From DASZIT01 sp036489495 (GTDB lineage: Bacteria > Actinomycetota > Acidimicrobiia > Acidimicrobiales > RAAP-2): DNA of 14,663 bases. The DNA is taken from positions 1-14,663 of the forward strand of contig DASXFR010000141.1 in assembly GCA_036489495.1 (NCBI GenBank). The letters are read 5' to 3'. The position numbers and the translations under genes were made by a program. Of the stretch, positions 5,747 to 12,434 are shown piece by piece; positions within the stretch are counted from its first letter, which is position 1, and every line of letters begins with the position of its first letter. The notes below the pieces were generated by a model that searched no databases, was not told the origin of the DNA, and saw only the letters and a program-made list of their open reading frames with translations.

Positions 5747-7782
5747 GCTGGGGCGCGGCCCGGGATGCTGCCCGGGGCGCTGCCCGGGGCGCTGCCGGAC
5801 GTCTCGGGCGAGCCCCGGTCGGCGATCTCGGTGATCAGGTCCTCGGCGAACGACTCGAAGGAGATCCCGCGCTCGGGTCGATTGGATCCTCGGCGGTTCA
5901 CCCCCACCGTCCCGGCGGCCACATCGTCGTCGCCGACGACCAGGATGTAGGGCACCTTGGTCAACTTGGCTCGACGGATCCGAGGTTTCAGCGGCTCGTC
6001 GCCGGTATCCACCGACACCCGGACGCCGAGGGTGTGGAGCCGGCCTTCGACTTCCTCGGCATAGCCCTGGTGGGCGTCGGCCACCGGGAGGACCACCACC
6101 TGCTCGGGGGAGAGCCACGTGGGCAGCGCGCCGGCGTAGTGCTCGAGGAGGATGGCGAAGAACCGCTCCACCGATCCGAACAGGGCCCGATGGATCATGA
6201 TCGGAAGGTGGCGGCTGTTGTCGGCGCCGGTGTACTCCATCCCGAATCGTTTCGGCTCTTGGTAATCGAGCTGGATGGTGGAGATCTGATGGGTCCGGCC
6301 GATGGCGTCCCGGGCCTGGATGGAGATCTTCGGGCCGTAGAAGGCGCCGCCGCCTTCGTCGGGCACCGTCTCCAGCCCCATGCCTTCGGCGACCCGACGG
6401 AGCACTTCGGTGGCCTCGTCCCATTCCGCTTCGGCGCCGACCGCCTTGCCCTCCGGCCGGGTGGACAGCTCGACGAAGAAGTCGTTGAGCCCGAAGTCGC
6501 GGAGTAAGGACAACACGAAGTTGAGGGTGGTGTGGAGCTCGCCCTCCAACTGCTCGGGCGTACAGAAGATATGGGCGTCGTCCTGGGTCATCCCCCGGAC
6601 CCGGGTGAGACCGTGCACCACCCCGGACAATTCGTAGCGGTAGACCGACCCGAACTCGAACATCCGGATGGGCAGATCGCGATACGACCGCTGCCGGCTC
6701 TTGAAGATCAGGATGTGAAACGGGCAGTTCATCGGCTTCAGGTAGTACTGCTGTCCGCCGTCCAACTCCATCGGCGGGAACATCCCGTCGGCGAAGAAGT
6801 CGAGGTGCCCGGACATCTCGAACAATTCGGACTTGGTGATGTGGGGGGTGTAAACGAACTCGTAGCCGTTGGCCTCGTGCTGCTTGCGGGAGTAGTCCTC
6901 CATCAGCCGCCGGATGGTTCCTCCCCGGGGGTGGAACACGGCCAGCCCCGAGCCGATCTCCTCGGGAAAGGAGAACAGGTCGAGCTCGGCTCCCAGTTTG
7001 CGATGGTCGCGCCGCTCCGCCTCCTTCAGCCGTTCGAGATGGGCGGCCAACGCCTTCTCCGACTCCCAGGCCGTCCCGTAGATCCGCTGGAGCTGCTGGC
7101 GCTTCTCGTCGCCCCGCCAGTAGGCCCCCGCCACCCGCATCAGCGCGAAGAAGCCCAACCGCCCGGTGGAGGGGACGTGCGGGCCGCGGCACAGGTCGGT
7201 GAAGGTCGGCGAGTTCCAATAGGTGGAGACTTCCGGGGCGCCGTCTTCCGCCGCGGTGGCGTCGACCTCGTCGGCCCCGGCGCCGACCGCTTCGATGATC
7301 TCGCGCTTGTACGGCTGGTCCTCGAAGAGGGAGAGGCCCTCCTCGATGGAGTGCTCATGGCGGATGAAGGGCTGATTCTCGGCGATGATCTCCCGCATGG
7401 TCGCCTCGATCCGGCCGAGGTCGTCGTCGCTGAAATGGGCACCGCCGGGCAGCTCGAAGTCGTAGTAGAAGCCGTCCTCGATGACCGGGCCGATGGCGAA
7501 GCGGGCTCCGGGCCATAGCCGTAACACCGCCTGGGCCAGCACGTGGGCGGTGGAATGGCGGATGACGTTCCGGCCTTCATCCGAGTCGGCGGTCAGCACC
7601 GCCACCGACGACCCGTCGGGGACCTCGGTCGAGAGATCGACCTCGGCACCGTCGACCTTGGCGGCCACCGCCGCTTTGGCCAGGCGGGGCCCGATCGATT
7701 CGGCCACCTCCAGGGCGGTGGTCCCCTCGGCAAGCTCCTTGGTCGATCCATCGGGAAGCCGGACGGTAACGACGCCTGCCAT
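5743..7782 (-). CDS. thrS: Threonyl-tRNA synthetase
   Basis: This class II synthetase charges tRNA-Thr and edits mischarged Ser. The 679-residue product has all expected parts: a TGS domain (about 1-62), an editing domain with HSTAH at 76-80 and DLCRGPH at 196-202 (C198 and H202 complete the HxxxH/CxxxH set), and a catalytic core with zinc ligands C353 (MNCPFH), H404 and H531 (MIHRALFGS). The anticodon-binding domain spans about 560-655. The start ATG at 7782 is preceded by AAAGG 8 nt upstream and gives MAGVVTVRLPDGST, a standard TGS opening. Residues 663-679 are a Gly-Ser-Ala-Pro repeat tail not typical of the family. The stop overlaps the HIT start. No T-box leader is visible in the 77 bp before it. 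Confidence 0.97.
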   Translation of the reverse strand: MAGVVTVRLPDGSTKELAEGTTALEVAESIGPRLAKAAVAAKVDGAEVDLSTEVPDGSSVAVLTADSDEGRNVIRHSTAHVLAQAVLRLWPGARFAIGPVIEDGFYYDFELPGGAHFSDDDLGRIEATMREIIAENQPFIRHEHSIEEGLSLFEDQPYKREIIEAVGAGADEVDATAAEDGAPEVSTYWNSPTFTDLCRGPHVPSTGRLGFFALMRVAGAYWRGDEKRQQLQRIYGTAWESEKALAAHLERLKEAERRDHRKLGAELDLFSFPEEIGSGLAVFHPRGGTIRRLMEDYSRKQHEANGYEFVYTPHITKSELFEMSGHLDFFADGMFPPMELDGGQQYYLKPMNCPFHILIFKSRQRSYRDLPIRMFEFGSVYRYELSGVVHGLTRVRGMTQDDAHIFCTPEQLEGELHTTLNFVLSLLRDFGLNDFFVELSTRPEGKAVGAEAEWDEATEVLRRVAEGMGLETVPDEGGGAFYGPKISIQARDAIGRTHQISTIQLDYQEPKRFGMEYTGADNSRHLPIMIHRALFGSVERFFAILLEHYAGALPTWLSPEQVVVLPVADAHQGYAEEVEGRLHTLGVRVSVDTGDEPLKPRIRRAKLTKVPYILVVGDDDVAAGTVGVNRRGSNRPERGISFESFAEDLITEIADRGSPETSGSAPGSAPGSIPGRAPA

Positions 7783-7836
7783 GGGGGAAACCTTTCTGCT
7801 CGTTCGCTCGGTGTTGATCTGCTCGGAATTTTTCCA

Positions 7837-7853
7837 CGGCGCACGTCGCGCCG
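7837..7853 (-). other. GC-rich stem-loop between mshC and thrS
   Basis: CGGCGC (7837-7842) and GCGCCG (7848-7853) form a 6-bp stem with a 5-nt loop in the 77-bp spacer. Read leftward it is followed by TGGAAAAATT rather than Ts, so it is not a normal terminator. It may be a processing or pausing element. Confidence 0.35.
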
Positions 7854-7859
7854 GGAGCT

Positions 7860-9017
7860 TTATACGGTAACGGATACGCCGAGGAGGGCCGCACCGGCAA
7901 CCACGCGGCGGCCGGCCGCCGCCTCGTCGTCGAGGGCCCGCAGCGCCCCGGGAGTGTCGAGGTCGTCGTCGAGGCGGGCGCGGACTGCCTCCAGGCCGGG
8001 GTCGGTCGAGCCGTCCTCGGCCGAGGCGGACCCGGCGGCGGGTATCCCCCCCTCTCGCCACCTCGCCAACCGGGCGGCGGCCGCCGGCATGTCCGCGGCG
8101 GTCCACTCCCAGTCGTTCCGGTAGTGATGGTCGAGCAGTGCCAACCGGATGGCCGCCGGCTCCCAGGTCTTCAGCAGGTCGCCCACGAAGACCAGATTCC
8201 CGAGCGACTTGGACATCTTGGTGCCGTTCAGGCCCACCAACCCCACGTGCAGCCAGTGACGGACGAACGGGCGGGCGGTGACCGACTCCGACTGGGCGGT
8301 CTCCGACTCGTGGTGGGGAAAGATCAGGTCGCGGCCGCCACCGTGGACGTCGATGGTCTCCCCGAGCTCCCGGAGGGCGAGCGCCGAGCACTCGATGTGC
8401 CATCCGGGCCGTCCCGATCCCCAGCGCGATTCCCACGACGGCTCATCCGGCAGCGCCGGCTGCCAGAGGACGAAATCGAGCGGGTGGCGCTTGTTGGGAT
8501 CGTCGGGGTTGCCGCCGTTCTCGGCGGCCAACGCCAGCATGGCCGGCTCGCTGAGGTGGCTCACCTTGCCGAATTCGGAGAACGTGGTGACATCGAAGTA
8601 CACCCCCCCTCCCGCCTGGTAGGCGTGACCGGAATCGAGCACCGATCCGATCAGGGTCAGGATGTCGGCGATGGCTCCGGTGGCCCGGGGCTCGGACCAG
8701 GCCGGGATGAGGCCGAGCGAGCTCATGTCGGCATCGAACTGGGCGATCTCCTCGGCGGCCAGGTCGAGGTAGTGGACGCCGAGCTCCCGGGCCTTGCGGA
8801 GGATGTCGTCGTCCACGTCGGTGACGTTGCGGACGCACCGGGTCTCGTAGCCCATGTCGCGAAGCCGCCGTTGGAGGATGTCGAAGGTCAGGTAGACCTG
8901 GGCATGGCCGAGGTGGGCGGAGTCATAGGGAGTGATCCCACAGGAGTAGAGCGACACCACCGGCCCCACTTCGAGGGGCGTCACCTCTTGCCGGGCGGAG
9001 TCGTACAGCCGGATCAC
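7860..9017 (-). CDS. mshC: MshC-like cysteine:GlcN-Ins ligase (CysRS paralogue)
   Basis: The protein is 385 residues and belongs to the class I cysteinyl synthetase fold. MshC activates cysteine with ATP and joins it to glucosaminyl-inositol in mycothiol synthesis. Seen: CGITPYDSAHLGHA at 26-39 (MshC has CGITPYD, CysRS has CGPTVYD), HLGH as the HIGH box, NVTDVDD at 64-70, GWHIECSA at 205-212 with zinc ligand C210, GGGRDLIFPHHE at 226-237 and KMSKSLGN at 267-274. It lacks the C-terminal tRNA-binding extension of CysRS and ends with DLDTPGALRALD and a short helical tail ending LLGVSV, like MshC. The GTG at 9017 gives MIRLYDSA; a TTG at 9038, overlapping the previous stop, is possible. ESETAQSE is closer to CysRS, so a short CysRS remains an alternative. 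Confidence 0.75.
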   Translation of the reverse strand: MIRLYDSARQEVTPLEVGPVVSLYSCGITPYDSAHLGHAQVYLTFDILQRRLRDMGYETRCVRNVTDVDDDILRKARELGVHYLDLAAEEIAQFDADMSSLGLIPAWSEPRATGAIADILTLIGSVLDSGHAYQAGGGVYFDVTTFSEFGKVSHLSEPAMLALAAENGGNPDDPNKRHPLDFVLWQPALPDEPSWESRWGSGRPGWHIECSALALRELGETIDVHGGGRDLIFPHHESETAQSESVTARPFVRHWLHVGLVGLNGTKMSKSLGNLVFVGDLLKTWEPAAIRLALLDHHYRNDWEWTAADMPAAAARLARWREGGIPAAGSASAEDGSTDPGLEAVRARLDDDLDTPGALRALDDEAAAGRRVVAGAALLGVSVTV

Positions 9018-9034
9018 GGCTCGGAGGTCACCGT

Positions 9035-9694
9035 TCAATGCTCCCCGTAACCACCCAGGCGCACCGTGGTGTGCGCCTTGTGGCGAATGTTGACGGTGAT
9101 CAGCACGGCGGTGAACGCCTCGATGGGCGCGGCCTGCGACAGGCTGCCAGCGTCGATGCCCCGCAGCCCTTCGATGCCGTCGACCATGGCGGTGGTGGCG
9201 GCGGTGGCGGTGAGATGGTCCGAACAGACGAAGACGTCGGCCACCAGCGGCGTGGTCAGCTTCTCCATCTGGGCGGCAGGAAGGTGATGGAGCGACGCCG
9301 ACACCAGGGACTCGGGGAGTGCGGCCTGAATCGATGCCGCCACCGATCCGCGGGGTGGCACCAGGGCCAGGAACTCCCGGCCTTCTTTGACCAGGGCGTT
9401 GGCCATCGACACCACCACCTTGCCGGCCAGGGCTGAAGCCAGTGGCTTGACGGTGGCAACCGCCCCGTCCCACGGGGTGGCCACCACCAACAGGTCGCAG
9501 GCGGCGGTGTCCTGGTTGGACGCCCCCTCCAGGTCGAGCTGATGATCGGGCCAGGCCTTGGTCAGCTCCTCGGCGACGGCGGTTGCCCGGTCGGCGTCGC
9601 GGGATCCGATGACCACCTGGGTGCCCCCGGCGGCCAGGCGAACGGCCAGCCCTCGACCGGCCGGTCCGGTGCCCCCAAAGATTCCGACGCGCAT
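9035..9694 (-). CDS. npdG: NADPH-dependent F420 reductase (F420H2:NADP oxidoreductase) family
   Basis: The 219-residue protein resembles archaeal Fno and actinobacterial NpdG, which pass hydride between coenzyme F420 and NADP. It opens with MRVGIFGGTGPAGRGLAVRL, a Rossmann GGTGxxG loop at 7-13. SRD at 31-33 sits where Fno binds the 2'-phosphate of NADP. The typical LHHLPAAQMEKL and VFVCSD blocks follow (near 143-165), then a GLRGIDAGSLSQAAPIEAFT C-terminal F420-pocket segment. The start ATG at 9694 is preceded by AAGGG at close spacing; the frame extends upstream without conserved sequence. It is first in the leftward run, 17 bp before mshC, and divergent from the enoyl-ACP reductase gene. 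The family is clear. Direction of hydride transfer is not. Confidence 0.87.
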   Translation of the reverse strand: MRVGIFGGTGPAGRGLAVRLAAGGTQVVIGSRDADRATAVAEELTKAWPDHQLDLEGASNQDTAACDLLVVATPWDGAVATVKPLASALAGKVVVSMANALVKEGREFLALVPPRGSVAASIQAALPESLVSASLHHLPAAQMEKLTTPLVADVFVCSDHLTATAATTAMVDGIEGLRGIDAGSLSQAAPIEAFTAVLITVNIRHKAHTTVRLGGYGEH

Positions 9695-9724
9695 GGCCCT
9701 TACCTTTGCACATGCCACCGTCGC

Positions 9725-9741
9725 CCCGGCAAAGTGCCGGG
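9725..9741. promoter_or_regulatory. Inverted repeat in the npdG-fabI divergent spacer
   Basis: CCCGGCA (9725-9731) and TGCCGGG (9735-9741) are perfect 7-bp arms with a 3-bp centre. The site sits in the 65-bp gap between the two divergent starts and just before TAACCT (9745-9750). It could be a shared operator; as RNA it would be a tight hairpin. Its role is inferred from position only. Confidence 0.4.
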
Positions 9742-9744
9742 CGA

Positions 9745-9750
9745 TAACCT
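9745..9750 (+). promoter_or_regulatory. Candidate -10 box for fabI
   Basis: TAACCT (TANNNT form) lies 9 nt before the fabI ATG at 9760, and the intervening bases contain no SD. A very short-leader or leaderless transcript is suggested. No convincing -35 hexamer lies 17 bp upstream. Confidence 0.35.
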
Positions 9751-9759
9751 CGCACCCCC

Positions 9760-10548
9760 ATGGGACTGCTCGACGGAAAACGAATCCTGGTGACCGGAGT
9801 GCTGACCGACGCCTCGCTGGCGTTTGCGGTGGCCCGGAAGGCACAGGAGGAAGGGGCCGAGGTCATCCTCTCCGGGGCAGGGCGCGGCCTCTCCCTCACC
9901 CGTCGCACCGCCCGGAAGTTGACCGTCGAGGCCGACGTGTTGGAGATCGACGTCACCCGACCCGAACAGCTGTCCGAGGCCGCCGAGGCACTCGCCACCA
10001 AGTGGGACCGTCTCGACGGCCTGCTCCATTCGATCGGCTACGCGCCACCGGAATGCCTCGGCGGCGACATCTTCCAGGCGACGTGGGAAGAGGTGCAGAT
10101 CGCCCTTCACGTGTCGACCTACTCATTGAAGGCGCTGGCCGAGGCGTTCCGCCCGCTGCTGGCCGCCGCCGGCGAAGGCGACGGCCCGGGCGCCTCGATC
10201 GTCGGGCTCGACTTCGACGCCACCGTCGCCTGGCCCGCCTACGACTGGATGGGGGTGTCGAAGGCGGCGCTCGAATCGCTCTCCCGCTATCTGGCCCGCG
10301 ATCTGGGTCCCGAGAAGGTCCGGGTGAACCTGGTCGCCGCCGGTCCGGTGAAGACGATGGCGGCCAAGTCGATCCCCGGGTTCAGTGCCTTCGAGGACAC
10401 CTGGGCCGAGCGGGCGCCGCTGGGCTGGGACGTGCTCGACACCGAGGTGGTGGCCCGGGCCTGCGTCGCCCTGATGTCGGACTACTTCCCCATGACCACG
10501 GGGGAGATGGTGCACGTCGACGGTGGCGTCCATGCCGTCGGGGCCTGA
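9760..10548 (+). CDS. fabI: Enoyl-[acyl-carrier-protein] reductase, InhA/FabI type
   Basis: This 262-residue short-chain dehydrogenase completes each fatty-acid elongation cycle by NADH-dependent reduction of enoyl-ACP. The N-terminus GLLDGKRILVTGVLTDASLA is the FabI/InhA nucleotide loop. HSIGYAPPE at 90-98 matches the HSIGF-MP stretch of InhA. The catalytic Tyr-x6-Lys is Y161/K168 in PAYDWMGVSKAALES, and VGLDFD at 148-153 matches the GMDFD that carries InhA's substrate-binding Phe (F152 here). NLVAAGPVKTMAAKSI and the TTGEMVHVDGG C-terminus also match. The sequence is closer to InhA than to E. coli FabI, but an InhA role in mycolic-acid synthesis is not implied. No SD precedes the ATG. It is divergent from npdG and 59 bp upstream of the NTF2-like gene. 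Confidence 0.93.
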   Translation: MGLLDGKRILVTGVLTDASLAFAVARKAQEEGAEVILSGAGRGLSLTRRTARKLTVEADVLEIDVTRPEQLSEAAEALATKWDRLDGLLHSIGYAPPECLGGDIFQATWEEVQIALHVSTYSLKALAEAFRPLLAAAGEGDGPGASIVGLDFDATVAWPAYDWMGVSKAALESLSRYLARDLGPEKVRVNLVAAGPVKTMAAKSIPGFSAFEDTWAERAPLGWDVLDTEVVARACVALMSDYFPMTTGEMVHVDGGVHAVGA

Positions 10549-10568
10549 GCCTCTGTCCGCCATCCCGG

Positions 10569-10591
10569 TCTGAACATTTCGAATCTGAACA
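10569..10591. repeat. Direct repeat TCTGAACA, 15-bp period
   Basis: TCTGAACA occurs at 10569-10576 and 10584-10591, with TTCGAA (10578-10583) between the copies, in the fabI/NTF2-like gap. It may be a local duplication or a tandem regulator site upstream of the TTG start. Confidence 0.45.
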
Positions 10592-10607
10592 CTTGAGGGA
10601 GCCGACC

Positions 10608-10985
10608 TTGCCAACCCCTGACCAACTCCGCACCCGCATCGTCGAGTACGTGAATGCCGTCAACTCGCGCGACGCCAACGCGATTGCCGCCCAGTTCACC
10701 GAAGACGCCCACCACCACGACCCGGTCTCCAACCCCCCCAACATCGGGCGGGCCGCCATCGTCACCTTCTTCGAGAACGGCATTGCCGCCAGCGATGCCT
10801 GGACCTTCACCGCCAAGGCCGTCCACACCTGCGCCGACAATGTGGCCGTCGACTTCGAGATCGCGGTGGCGACCGGCGGGGCCACCATGACCATCGCCGG
10901 CATCGAGGTCTTCGAGGCCGACGGGGAGGGCCGGTTCACCTCGGTGAGCGCCTACTGGGACGATGCCGACCTGAGTTTCGCCTAG
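10608..10985 (+). CDS. SnoaL / ketosteroid-isomerase-like (NTF2-fold) protein
   Basis: This is a small 125-residue protein. The pattern of an opening helix (IVEYVNAVNSRDANAIAAQF), then TEDAHHHDPVSNPPNIGRAAIVTFFE, then beta strands is that of NTF2-fold SnoaL and steroid delta-isomerase relatives. In that family the segment after F-x-x-D-A carries the D-P-x-G/S-x-P-x-x-G-R-x-A-I signature, seen here near residues 37-53. Such proteins bind small hydrophobic ligands and act as isomerases or cyclases. The start is TTG at 10608, chosen for GAGGGAG 7 nt upstream; the open frame runs back through fabI with no other supported start. It is probably co-transcribed with fabI. The exact substrate is unknown. 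Confidence 0.8.
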   Translation: MPTPDQLRTRIVEYVNAVNSRDANAIAAQFTEDAHHHDPVSNPPNIGRAAIVTFFENGIAASDAWTFTAKAVHTCADNVAVDFEIAVATGGATMTIAGIEVFEADGEGRFTSVSAYWDDADLSFA

Positions 10986-11030
10986 CTCCGGGCTCCTCGC
11001 GCCCACCCTCCGGGCCGGGAAAGGAAGGCC

Positions 11031-12407
11031 GTGGCGGGCGGTACCATGCGTCGATCATGCCGACCACCGATACCGAAGGTGAGCGCTCCGTTGCCCCGGC
11101 CTGACCGGACCGCCGCCCAACCGGGCTCGACCCCCACCCGGCCGCCGGGGGTGGTGACGGTGATCGGGCTGGCGGGCCACGCCTTCGAAGCCATCGGCGA
11201 CGAGGGTCGGGAGGCCCTGGTCTCCGCCGAGCTGGTGATGGGCGGGCGGCGGCAGCTCGAGAGCCTGCGGAAGTGGTCCCCCGGAGCCAAGGCCGGGGCT
11301 TCCCGCCAAGAGACTCCCGCCATCGAGATCGGGGACGATGTCGACGACGCTTGCCGCCGAGCCGCCTCGGCGTCCCGCGACGGGGTGCCGGTGTGCATGG
11401 TGGTCTCCGGCGATCCCGGCTTCTTCGGCATTGTGGGCGCACTGGTGCGGGTGATCGACCGGCGATACCTGCGGATCCTCCCGGCCACCTCTCCGGTCTC
11501 CCTGGCCTTCGCCCGCCTGGCCCTTCCCTGGGAGGACGCCGCGGTGGTGGCGGTGCGGGGCCGACCGCTGGCCGACTCGATCCGGGCCATCCGGCTGGCT
11601 CGCAAAGCCGCGGTGCTCACCTCCCCCGACGCGCCCCCCGAGGCGGTGGGCAAGGCCCTCATCGCCGCCCGGGCGGCAGTGGACATGGTGGCGGTGTGCA
11701 GCCGGCTCGGCTACCCCGATGAGTCGATCACCCTGGTCGGGCTGCACGAGCTGGCCACCGGGAGCTGGGACCCCTTCTCGGTGGTGGTCGTGGTCGGTCC
11801 GGCCGGGCGGGCCATCGCCGGCTGGGGCGGGATCGATGCCGACGCCAAACCCCTGGCCTGGGGTCTTCCCGACAATGCCTACGCCCATCGGGACGGGCTG
11901 GTACCCGAAGCGGAGGTCCGGGCGGTGGCGCTGGGGAAGCTGGCGTTGCCGGCCACCGGGGTGTTGTGGGACGTGGGCGCCGGGAACGGCAGCGTGGCCG
12001 TCGAAGCCGTCGTCCTGTGCCCCGGCATCACCGCCTTCGCCATCGAGGGGCGGGACGCCGAGGCCATGCGCATCACCGCCAATGCCGCCAGCTTCGGGGC
12101 CGACGTCCGGGTCGTCCATGCCCACGCTCCGGAGGCGTGCGTGGGGCTCCCCGATCCCGACCGGGTGTTCGTCGGGGGTGGCGGGCTCGACGTCCTCGAC
12201 ACCGCCCTGGCCCGGTTGCGTCCCGGCGGGCGGATCGTGGCCGCCTTTTCCGCCCTCGACCGGGCTACCGGCGCCGCCGACCGACTGGGGAATCTCGTCC
12301 AAGTGTCGACCGGCCGAGGCCAGGTTTTGGCTGACGGAAGCTGGCGGCTGGCCGCTGCCGATCCGGTGTTCTTGGCCTGGGGCCCGGGGAGCCACCCGCC
12401 CCGCTAG
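11031..12407 (+). CDS. cobL: Precorrin-6Y C5,15-methyltransferase (decarboxylating), CbiE-CbiT fusion
   Basis: CobL methylates precorrin-6Y at C5 and C15 and removes the ring-C acetate carboxyl in cobalamin (B12) synthesis, using SAM. At 458 residues it has both halves. The CbiE-type domain (about 41-265) has VVTVIGLAG at the start, a VVSGDPGFFG SAM loop at 124-133 and PATSPVSLAFARL at 151-163. The CbiT-type domain (about 278-455) opens with LPDNAYAHRDGLVPEAEVRAVALGKL and has DVGAGNGSVAVEA at 314-326 as its SAM site. The GTG at 11031 is chosen for AAAGGA 5 nt upstream, giving a 40-residue Pro/Arg-rich lead. ATG 11046, GTG 11079 and TTG 11091 (with GGTGAG 7 nt upstream) are in-frame alternatives nearer the conserved start. 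No other cobalamin gene is in the window. Confidence 0.92.
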   Translation: MAGGTMRRSCRPPIPKVSAPLPRPDRTAAQPGSTPTRPPGVVTVIGLAGHAFEAIGDEGREALVSAELVMGGRRQLESLRKWSPGAKAGASRQETPAIEIGDDVDDACRRAASASRDGVPVCMVVSGDPGFFGIVGALVRVIDRRYLRILPATSPVSLAFARLALPWEDAAVVAVRGRPLADSIRAIRLARKAAVLTSPDAPPEAVGKALIAARAAVDMVAVCSRLGYPDESITLVGLHELATGSWDPFSVVVVVGPAGRAIAGWGGIDADAKPLAWGLPDNAYAHRDGLVPEAEVRAVALGKLALPATGVLWDVGAGNGSVAVEAVVLCPGITAFAIEGRDAEAMRITANAASFGADVRVVHAHAPEACVGLPDPDRVFVGGGGLDVLDTALARLRPGGRIVAAFSALDRATGAADRLGNLVQVSTGRGQVLADGSWRLAAADPVFLAWGPGSHPPR

Positions 12408-12426
12408 CCGGCCGAGTTCGGCTGGC
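12407..12426. terminator. Stem-loop between convergent cobL and aldehyde dehydrogenase genes
   Basis: GCCGGCCGA (12407-12415) and TCGGCTGGC (12418-12426) pair over the 27-bp intergenic gap with one G-T wobble; a usable loop is 4 nt. It lies between the two stop codons, as a bidirectional terminator would. Neither strand has a T-run, so it would act as a non-canonical terminator or mRNA end. Confidence 0.45.
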
Positions 12427-12434
12427 GGAGATGG

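Noticed and set aside
5195..7219. A 674-codon open frame on the minus strand
   Set aside because: Only its last 183 codons (HIT protein) are real; the rest is an out-of-frame reading of thrS with Arg/Gly/Pro noise typical of high-GC DNA.
7783..7859. T-box riboswitch upstream of thrS
   Set aside because: The gap is only 77 bp, with a single 6-bp stem and no recognisable T-box sequence or specifier loop.
8124..9050. 308-codon plus-strand ORF opposite mshC
   Set aside because: It is fully antisense to a gene with clear class I synthetase motifs and its composition is that of a shadow frame.
10986..11030. Cobalamin riboswitch before cobL
   Set aside because: Only 45 bp lie between the NTF2-like stop and the cobL GTG, too short for the aptamer, and no B12-box-like sequence is visible.
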